In this document: positions 58,431-64,000 of the stretch, in pieces
Layout of the letters: the number at the start of each line of letters is the position of its first letter
How positions within the stretch are numbered: the first letter of the stretch is position 1
Source: Phycisphaerae bacterium
GTDB lineage: Bacteria; Planctomycetota; Phycisphaerae; UBA1845
Assembly (NCBI GenBank): GCA_022072505.1
Contig: JAJVHU010000008.1
Coordinates: 138,812-202,811 of the forward strand
Direction: 5' to 3'
DNA: 64,000 nucleotides
The notes under the pieces: generated by a model
Database searches by the model: none
What the model was told of the DNA's origin: nothing
Seen by the model: only the letters and a program-made list of their open reading frames with translations
Program-made: the position numbers and the translations under genes

Positions 58431-60593
58431 TCAGGATTTCCCGCGACCAAGCTGGGGCGGCTGGTAGTCGTAGTACGTCCGAAGCTGCTCGCGGAAATAT
58501 CCGCCGCGCGTCACCTGCGCCGCGTTGAGCACGGCGCCGAAGATATGCGCATTGACGCTGGCGAGCAAGGCGCAGGCGCGGCGCGCCGCGCCGCGGGAGT
58601 TGGTCTTCGCCCGCACCGTCATGATGACGCCGTCCACCTGGCTGCTGAGCACCGTCGGGTCGCTCGCCAGCAGCACCGGCGGCGCGTCAATAATGACCTG
58701 GTCGTATTTCTGGACCGCGTCGGCGAGGAACGCCTGAAAGGCGTCGCCCGCCAGAAGTTCCGCCGGGTTGGGGGTCATCGGACCGCTGCCCATCACGTGC
58801 AGGTTCGGGATCGGCGTCTTGACCGCCAGGTCCGCGAGGACGCCTTCTCCGATCAGGAGCGTCGTCAGACCGCGATCCTCGACGCCGGCCCAGTGTTCGC
58901 CGAGACGGGGGCGCCGGAGGTTCGCGTCCACCAGCAGCACGCGCCGTCCGGCCTGCGCCGCGGCGATCGCCAGGTTGCAGGCGACGGTCGTCTTGCCGTC
59001 GCCGGGTCCGGGGCTCGTAACAACAATCGACCGCTGGCGGGCGGCCGGAGCGCTGTACTGAAGGTTCGCCCGAATCTGGCGGAACGCTTCCGCCGTCATC
59101 GACTGCGGAGCGGCAAGCAGCGCCAACTCGACGTGATCGAGACGGGCCTCCTCGTCGTCCGCGTCGGGCACGACGCCCAGCAGCGGAACCTGCACATACC
59201 GGGCGATGTCCTGCGTCGTGCGCACCGAGGTGTCCAGCAGGTCCAGCCCGACGCCGACGCCGATCGACAGCATCAGCGCCAGCGCCAGGAGCACCGGAAG
59301 CATCAGCAGGCTCGGTTCAGCTCGCCCGAGAGGTTCGGTCGCGGGCTGCTGGACACGGATCGTCATCGCGGCGTTGGCGGCGGTGAGGCGCTTCAGTTCG
59401 TCGATGTAGTCTTGAAGCTCCTGCCGATCCTGCTCGAGGCGGGCCAGCTCGATCTGCTCGAGCTGAAACGTGAACAACTGGCGATTGTTCTCTTTCTGAT
59501 CGAACTCGGCCTTGAGGAGGTTCTCCGTCGCGGAGGACAGCGCGGCGGCGGTGTTGGCGTACGCGGTCTCCACGACGTCGATCATGAGGTCGCGGCGCTG
59601 ACGGAGGGCGTCGCTGCGAGCCTCGTCCAGGCGCTGCTGGGCGATGCGGATCGCGTCATCGAATTGGCGGATGTTGGCGTGCTTCGGACCGAGGCGCTCC
59701 AGCAGAACGTCGCGTTGCTGGGTGAGCGAAAAAACGCCGGCGCTGAGCTGCGCCACGTAAGGATCGGCTTCAGCCGCCGCCACGTCCTCCGCGGTCAGCG
59801 CCGACCCGCCGGCGTAGAAGTTGCGCAGCGGAATGATCTGGGCGAGTTGCATCTGAAGGTCAGCCGCCTGCTGCGCGTACGTCACCCCCTGCTGGCCGAT
59901 CGTGCTCCAGCCCGCGGGGACGCCGCCGCCCTGGATCGTCTCAGACAGCGCCAGCAGATCCGCCCGCTTCTGCGTGAGCGTGTCATCGAGCGCCGTCAGC
60001 GTCGTATTCGCATCACTTAGATCCTTCACGTAAGGCTCGGCCGCCTGATCCAGCACCGTGTTGATGTACTTCGTCACGATCGTGTTGACGATGACGTCCG
60101 GGTCTTTCGGGCTGCGCGTGGCGATCGAGACGCTCAGAAAGTTCGTCCCGCGCATCGGGGCGCTGACCAGCTCATCCGTCAGCGCCAGCCGCGGGTTGCG
60201 GTACACGGGAAGCTCCTTGAACCACGTCGTGCCCTGGATGTCCTCGTCCTGAAGGGCGGCGCTGAGCACCGCCGGGCTCTTGACCACGAACGACTGCGTG
60301 AGCATGAAGCGCTCCTGCTCACGCTCCGGCAGGTTCCGCATTTCGACGCTCAACTCGGTGTGCGGGCGGTTCGACACCATCTCGACGAGGGCGGTCGCCC
60401 GGTACTTCGGAAAATATCGCCACCACGCGTAAAACCCGCCGCCCGCCGCCCCCGCGAGGAAGATGAAAAGAATCGTGATGAGCACGATCCGGCGGCGGAT
60501 GATGCCCAGCAACTCTCCCGGCGTCGGCGCGGACGTCGGCGCCGGACCCGGAAGGGCGAGGCGTTCCTGCACGGTGTTGGGTAACGTCGTCAT
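58431..60593 (-). CDS. Wzz/BY-kinase exopolysaccharide regulator
   Basis: A 720-residue chain-length regulator and tyrosine autokinase. Two membrane helices (about 35-55 and about 430-450) flank a long coiled-coil-rich periplasmic region. The C-terminal cytoplasmic kinase has Walker A SPGPGDGKTT (about 525-533), Walker A' VLLVDANLRRP and Walker B VIIDAPPVL. The end carries a Tyr cluster (Y699, Y707, Y708, Y710), the autophosphorylation site. It begins four bases after the exosortase stop codon and is co-transcribed with the Wza-like exporter. Confidence 0.93.
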   Translation of the reverse strand: MTTLPNTVQERLALPGPAPTSAPTPGELLGIIRRRIVLITILFIFLAGAAGGGFYAWWRYFPKYRATALVEMVSNRPHTELSVEMRNLPEREQERFMLTQSFVVKSPAVLSAALQDEDIQGTTWFKELPVYRNPRLALTDELVSAPMRGTNFLSVSIATRSPKDPDVIVNTIVTKYINTVLDQAAEPYVKDLSDANTTLTALDDTLTQKRADLLALSETIQGGGVPAGWSTIGQQGVTYAQQAADLQMQLAQIIPLRNFYAGGSALTAEDVAAAEADPYVAQLSAGVFSLTQQRDVLLERLGPKHANIRQFDDAIRIAQQRLDEARSDALRQRRDLMIDVVETAYANTAAALSSATENLLKAEFDQKENNRQLFTFQLEQIELARLEQDRQELQDYIDELKRLTAANAAMTIRVQQPATEPLGRAEPSLLMLPVLLALALMLSIGVGVGLDLLDTSVRTTQDIARYVQVPLLGVVPDADDEEARLDHVELALLAAPQSMTAEAFRQIRANLQYSAPAARQRSIVVTSPGPGDGKTTVACNLAIAAAQAGRRVLLVDANLRRPRLGEHWAGVEDRGLTTLLIGEGVLADLAVKTPIPNLHVMGSGPMTPNPAELLAGDAFQAFLADAVQKYDQVIIDAPPVLLASDPTVLSSQVDGVIMTVRAKTNSRGAARRACALLASVNAHIFGAVLNAAQVTRGGYFREQLRTYYDYQPPQLGRGKS

Positions 60594-60597
60594 CGAG

Positions 60598-61521
60598 TCA
60601 CGATCCGGCGGCGGCCCCGTCCTCCACCCACAGGTGCGTCAAGATCCAGTTGACGACGGCGAACATCCCGAGGGCGAGGAAAAGCGTCGCAATTCCCAGC
60701 AGCATGTGCGGCGTGCCCCGCGCCAGATCGGGGCGCTCGTAAATGACGAACAACCCCGTCGTCACGACCCGCGCCGCGTTGCACAGCACCGCGATCGGCA
60801 GGCACGCCAGCACGATCGCCGCCCGTCCCCACGCCGACGCCTTCGCCAGGTGCGCGTACGCCAGCGACAACGCCGCGAACGACATCATCAGCCGCATCCC
60901 GCTGCACGCCTCCTCGACGTTGAGGAACCCCGCCGAACCCGTGTCGAAGCGCACGTAGTCGATGATGACGTTGTGAACCTCGACCTGCACGTTCGGCAGC
61001 AGCGACAGAACCGCTCCCGCAAGCGCCGACGCCAACTGGCGCAGCGGAAAGGTCAATTCGACGTACACGCCCTGCGGCAGCGGCACGGCCAGCAGCAGGT
61101 ACGCGACCGCAAACCCGGTCTTGCGCAGATACGAGCACCCGCCGAGCAGCAACACCGTCCCCGCCAGCGCCGCAACCGGACAAAGCCCCTGCACATACCG
61201 GATCGGCTGGATCCACGAGAAGTACAGATACGCCGCGACCGCTGCGGTCAGCACCACGGCCCCGGTCCACGCCGGACGCGCCTCGGTCCGCCGCAGGTCG
61301 TCCCGGCGAATCCAGAGAAAATACGCGGAAAGCAGCGGGATCAGCCAGCCGTGGGTCCAGTTTCCGTCGTGCGTCCACTTGTACGCGAAGTGATTCGTGA
61401 ACGTCCGCCAGAAAAACGCGGTGAACACCGCCGCAACCAGCGCGGTCCTGATCCACGCAGACGGGGCGGCGTGAAAACGCTCCAGCGGCGAGCGTCCTGT
61501 CATCGGTGTGGCGGTCATCAC
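60598..61521 (-). CDS. Exosortase (EpsH/XrtA-like)
   Basis: Membrane cysteine transpeptidase that cuts PEP-CTERM proteins and joins them to the surface. The 307-residue protein has about eight helices and the catalytic triad C206 (VEEACSGMR), R251 (CNAARVVTTG) and H272 (TPHMLLG). It sits between the Wza-like and Wzz/BY-kinase genes, the usual EpsH-type context. A PEP-CTERM-like substrate is encoded at 6785-7609 on the same replicon stretch; more are expected elsewhere. Confidence 0.93.
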   Translation of the reverse strand: MMTATPMTGRSPLERFHAAPSAWIRTALVAAVFTAFFWRTFTNHFAYKWTHDGNWTHGWLIPLLSAYFLWIRRDDLRRTEARPAWTGAVVLTAAVAAYLYFSWIQPIRYVQGLCPVAALAGTVLLLGGCSYLRKTGFAVAYLLLAVPLPQGVYVELTFPLRQLASALAGAVLSLLPNVQVEVHNVIIDYVRFDTGSAGFLNVEEACSGMRLMMSFAALSLAYAHLAKASAWGRAAIVLACLPIAVLCNAARVVTTGLFVIYERPDLARGTPHMLLGIATLFLALGMFAVVNWILTHLWVEDGAAAGS

Positions 61522-61536
61522 TGGGATATCGTCGGG

Positions 61537-63117
61537 TCACGGGAAAAGCTGCTCAAATTTGCTGGGGCGCGTCGCCGGGTTCGGTTGCACCGCGAACGAG
61601 TCGATGTCCGCGAAGTTCCGCGAGTACGTGAAGGCGTAACCCACCGTCGCCGTCGGGTTCGGAAGGGTCAGCGCCCTCAGGCGCGCCAGCCACGGTGCAA
61701 AGGGACTCGTTCCGACGTTGATGATGTCGCCGCGGAGGACCGTCACGTCGTCCTCCTTGCCCGCGAAGATCGCGTCGAGGTCCACCTGGATCATCTGCTC
61801 ACGCAATCCGTGACGGCGGTAGATCGTGCAGTTCGTGGGCCACGCAAGCGGCCCCAGCCCGCCCGCCGCCGCGATCGCGGACTTGAGCGTCACCTGCTCC
61901 GAGTTAAACGTGAAAGGCCCGGTGCGCCCGACCTGCCCCATCACGTAGTAGACGCCGATCTCGCCGCTGACGATCCGGATCACGTCTCCGGGACGGACAA
62001 TGACTTTGTACTCCGGATCGCCCGCCCGCAACGCCTCCGCCGGAATGCGGATGATCCGGTAAGAGGTCTCTCCGGCGATCCGCGACCAGTCCACCGTCGA
62101 CTGGATCGCCTCATAAAGCGGAAGTCGCTCGACCGGGACGGACCGAGGACGGTCATCGCCTTCAGCCGCACGCTCCGGATTCGGAATGAAAGCGCCGTCC
62201 TGGTAAATGTAAAGCGTATCAGGCGCGACATCCGCATCCGAGTCCCCGGAGCGCGTCACGTCGGCGGCATCCTGAGGAGGACCGCCCGGAGGCGCGGCCT
62301 TGTCACCCTGCCCCGCGGCCGTGTTCTGAGCGATCACCGCTTCAAGAAGTTCCTCCTCCGCGGACTTCTCAGGTTCGGCCGAAGGCGCCGTCGTGTCGAG
62401 CGGCGCTTCTTCTTCTTCTTCGCGCGTCGCTTCCGAACCCGAAGGCGTTTCGGACGCTTCCCTGCGATCGACGGGCGGTTCCTGACGGAAGATGTACACT
62501 TCCGTGACGAACTCATTCAGCCCGCCGACGTCGTTGATCGCCTCAAGGACATCGAGATCCGGGCGAACGATCGAAATCCGCCCCGCGCGGAGCGGCGAGT
62601 TGTCCGACGCGCTGACCCCGACGCCGAAAAGCATGTACTTCGCCTCGTACACGTCGAGCGGAAGCACCAGCACTTTCGGATCGGTGAGAACCTGGTCTTC
62701 GATCAAGCGCTCACGGATCCGGTCCTCGATCTGCAGCGGCGTCATCCCGGCGACCTTGAGCCGCCCGACGACCGGCAGCGGCAACTCTCCGACTTCGCTG
62801 ACCTGAAACCGTCCCTGCCACGGAACCCCGACCTGCCTTAGCTCCTCAATCTCGACGGCGACGATGTCCCCCGGACCGAGGCGGTACGACACCGGTTTCG
62901 GAACCAGGTCGTCATGCGTCGGTTCGGTGGCGCCCGGGATGGTTCCCGGAACATCCTCGACGGTGAGGGCGGTGCGGATCGACATCGTCCGGTTTTCCCG
63001 GAAGTTGCCCGGAATCGAGGGGTTCAACCACTCATTGAGGATTGAGTTGCAGCCCACCGTCGGGCCGACGAGGGCGGCGACCAGAATCAACCGAACTGTC
63101 GTCACACGGGACCGCAT
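61537..63117 (-). CDS. Wza-like polysaccharide export lipoprotein
   Basis: A 526-residue outer-membrane exporter. A lipoprotein signal ends at C23 (GPTVGC). The poly-export domain (YRLGPGDIVAVEI; GRFQVSEVGELPLPVVG) is followed by SLBB-like ligand-binding domains (PGDVIRIVSGEIGVYYVMGQ; LKSAIAAAGGLG). Residues about 215-300 are an acidic Glu/Ala/Pro-rich linker without counterpart in typical Wza. AGGAG lies eight bases before ATG 63117. First gene of the exosortase-type exopolysaccharide cluster. Confidence 0.92.
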   Translation of the reverse strand: MRSRVTTVRLILVAALVGPTVGCNSILNEWLNPSIPGNFRENRTMSIRTALTVEDVPGTIPGATEPTHDDLVPKPVSYRLGPGDIVAVEIEELRQVGVPWQGRFQVSEVGELPLPVVGRLKVAGMTPLQIEDRIRERLIEDQVLTDPKVLVLPLDVYEAKYMLFGVGVSASDNSPLRAGRISIVRPDLDVLEAINDVGGLNEFVTEVYIFRQEPPVDRREASETPSGSEATREEEEEAPLDTTAPSAEPEKSAEEELLEAVIAQNTAAGQGDKAAPPGGPPQDAADVTRSGDSDADVAPDTLYIYQDGAFIPNPERAAEGDDRPRSVPVERLPLYEAIQSTVDWSRIAGETSYRIIRIPAEALRAGDPEYKVIVRPGDVIRIVSGEIGVYYVMGQVGRTGPFTFNSEQVTLKSAIAAAGGLGPLAWPTNCTIYRRHGLREQMIQVDLDAIFAGKEDDVTVLRGDIINVGTSPFAPWLARLRALTLPNPTATVGYAFTYSRNFADIDSFAVQPNPATRPSKFEQLFP

Positions 63118-63500
63118 CCAACCAACTCCTGCCCCGGGGGGCGCCGGCGGTCTTCTCACTACTTAAACCCACACTGACCAGCGGTTTATCGGCACTCGGT
63201 CCCGATCGGCTCAGGCTGGGTCGTCGAATCCGTCACAATCCTCAAAGGCGGCAGGAAAGTCAACCTGCCGGGAGGCTCAACCGCGCGTCGCCGGTCTTGA
63301 TGGTGCGGCGGGGGGGGCCGCAGATCTTGACGGGAAACGAAACCCGGACGTACAAATCCGGCAGGCATTTACGCGGAATCTCCCAGCCTGAGGTTGAGAC
63401 GGTCCCGTCCTCAATCCCTTCAAGCAACAGGAGCTTGCGCGGAACTGGTGAGAAAGCGGAATAAAACGCGATCTGAGGACATCCCTCGGTCAGAGGTATC
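63118..63500. other. Divergent intergenic region with possible promoter
   Basis: This 383-base gap separates the polysaccharide operon from the lipoprotein gene. TTGACG at 63327-63332 and TACAAA at 63351-63356 (18-base spacer) may be a promoter toward the lipoprotein; the -10 box is weak. No gene or RNA is supported. Confidence 0.4.
63327..63356 (+). promoter_or_regulatory. Weak promoter candidate
   Basis: TTGACG (63327-63332) and TACAAA (63351-63356) with an 18-base spacer, pointing toward the lipoprotein gene at 63501. Only 4/6 positions match the -10 consensus. Confidence 0.25.
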
Positions 63501-64000
63501 ATGAAAGAACGAGTATCTTTTATTTTTGAAGTTTTGCTTCTCAGTGCTGCCGTCGTGGCGGGCGTAGGCATCGGCTGCGGCGGGATCCTGAACCCGGACA
63601 ACTTCCCGCCCGGCGGTGGGGGCGGAGGCGGGGGTGGCGGTGGCAATTCCAACGTCAACCTGAACTCGAACCAGAACGAAAACGCCAACTCCAACGATAA
63701 CGGGGGTGGGGGCGAGGAGCCGAGTCTGGCGGTGCAGTTGACGGTCAGCAACCCGACCCCGGGATTGTTCGAGCAGGTGCTGCTGACGTGTTCGCTGACC
63801 GGTGACCCGCCCGAAGGCGAGCAGGTGCTCTTCAATTTCTTCCCGGACGAGGAAGGACGGCTTCAGTCCAACGCCTTCAGCGGAACCGCCGTGTTCACGG
63901 TGCAGGAAGACGACCTGGGCCGCACGTTCTCGTACACCTGCGCGGCGACGACGGACTTCGACGTCGGACCGGACTCGAACACGATCGTGATCACGCCGAC
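63501..64000 (+). CDS. Asn/Gly-linker lipoprotein with Ig-like domain (3' end outside window)
   Basis: An open frame from ATG 63501 runs to the window edge without a stop. The first residues form a lipoprotein signal ending GIGC (lipobox cysteine at residue 26). Then comes a poly-Gly run and an Asn-rich linker (NSNVNLNSNQNENANSNDN), followed by a beta-rich segment that looks immunoglobulin-like (VSNPTPGLFEQVLLTCSL; FSYTCAATTDF, with the expected Cys pair). Asn/Gly linkers after the lipid anchor fit surface lipoproteins I associate with planctomycetes. The C-terminal domain is unknown because it is cut. Confidence 0.75.
   Translation, partial: MKERVSFIFEVLLLSAAVVAGVGIGCGGILNPDNFPPGGGGGGGGGGGNSNVNLNSNQNENANSNDNGGGGEEPSLAVQLTVSNPTPGLFEQVLLTCSLTGDPPEGEQVLFNFFPDEEGRLQSNAFSGTAVFTVQEDDLGRTFSYTCAATTDFDVGPDSNTIVITP

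Noticed and set aside
63260..63835. Minus-strand frame across the start of the edge lipoprotein
   Set aside because: It is Pro/Leu-rich because it reads the poly-Gly linker backwards; the plus frame has a lipobox and an Ig-like domain.

Overview
The window is a high-GC, gene-dense stretch of chromosome that most resembles a planctomycete of the Phycisphaerae type. The evidence is the combination of an exosortase with a PEP-CTERM-like substrate, very large secreted proteins ending in dockerin-like Asp-rich repeats, the DCNxNG-type cysteine/aspartate repeats, lipoproteins with Asn/Gly-rich linkers, DUF4159 proteins with terpenoid-cyclase-like repeats, and PPi-dependent phosphofructokinase. No plasmid, phage, insertion sequence or CRISPR array was recognised. 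The assignment is by gene content only.

Layout. 1-2471 (minus): an SxtJ-like membrane protein, a NodU/CmcH-type O-carbamoyltransferase and a DUF5989 micro-protein cut by the window edge. 2816-12655: central metabolism (PPi-phosphofructokinase with pyrophosphatase, citrate synthase, ispF), a PEP-CTERM-like protein, then an arsenate-reductase-like protein, an unknown protein, a GNAT-deacetylase fusion and ornithine aminotransferase. 12656-13530: an intergenic array of ~103-bp tandem repeats. 13531-17799: a 1422-residue secreted lectin/beta-helix/dockerin-like protein. 18078-22705: an MDR dehydrogenase, a second tandem array (42-44 bp), a GT-C-like membrane protein, a SMUG-type uracil-DNA glycosylase and a DUF2752 protein. 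22902-28982: a three-gene exported-protein operon. 29102-33976: small regulators and lysA, with tRNA-Gln(CTG). 34084-36459: a probable type II restriction-modification pair. 36577-43659: a beta-propeller protein, a giant AsmA-like protein and a glycosyltransferase.

43974-47752 carries folC, a soluble RCK/TrkA-N protein and an FHA-GAF-PP2C phosphatase. 47772-52005 carries a HEAT-repeat exported protein, tRNA-Ser(GGA) and metK. 52538-55123 is an ECF sigma factor, a probable membrane anti-sigma factor and an exported STN-like protein, which look like one envelope-signalling unit. 55171-57175 has an LpxL-like acyltransferase and a metallo-beta-lactamase-fold hydrolase. 57217-63117 (minus) is an exopolysaccharide/exosortase cluster: Wza-like exporter, exosortase, Wzz/BY-kinase and DegT aminotransferase. 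A lipoprotein gene runs off the right edge.

The least conventional features are: a dispersed palindromic-type repeat that occurs in frame inside the carbamoyltransferase and again, as an identical 24-mer, in an intergenic tandem array; the acetyltransferase-deacetylase fusion; the receiver-XRE fusion; the histone-H1-like tail on a DUF1801 protein; and an LpxL-like enzyme whose HX4D/E motif reads HX4Q. All start codons and functions are inferred by reading the sequence; no database search was possible.
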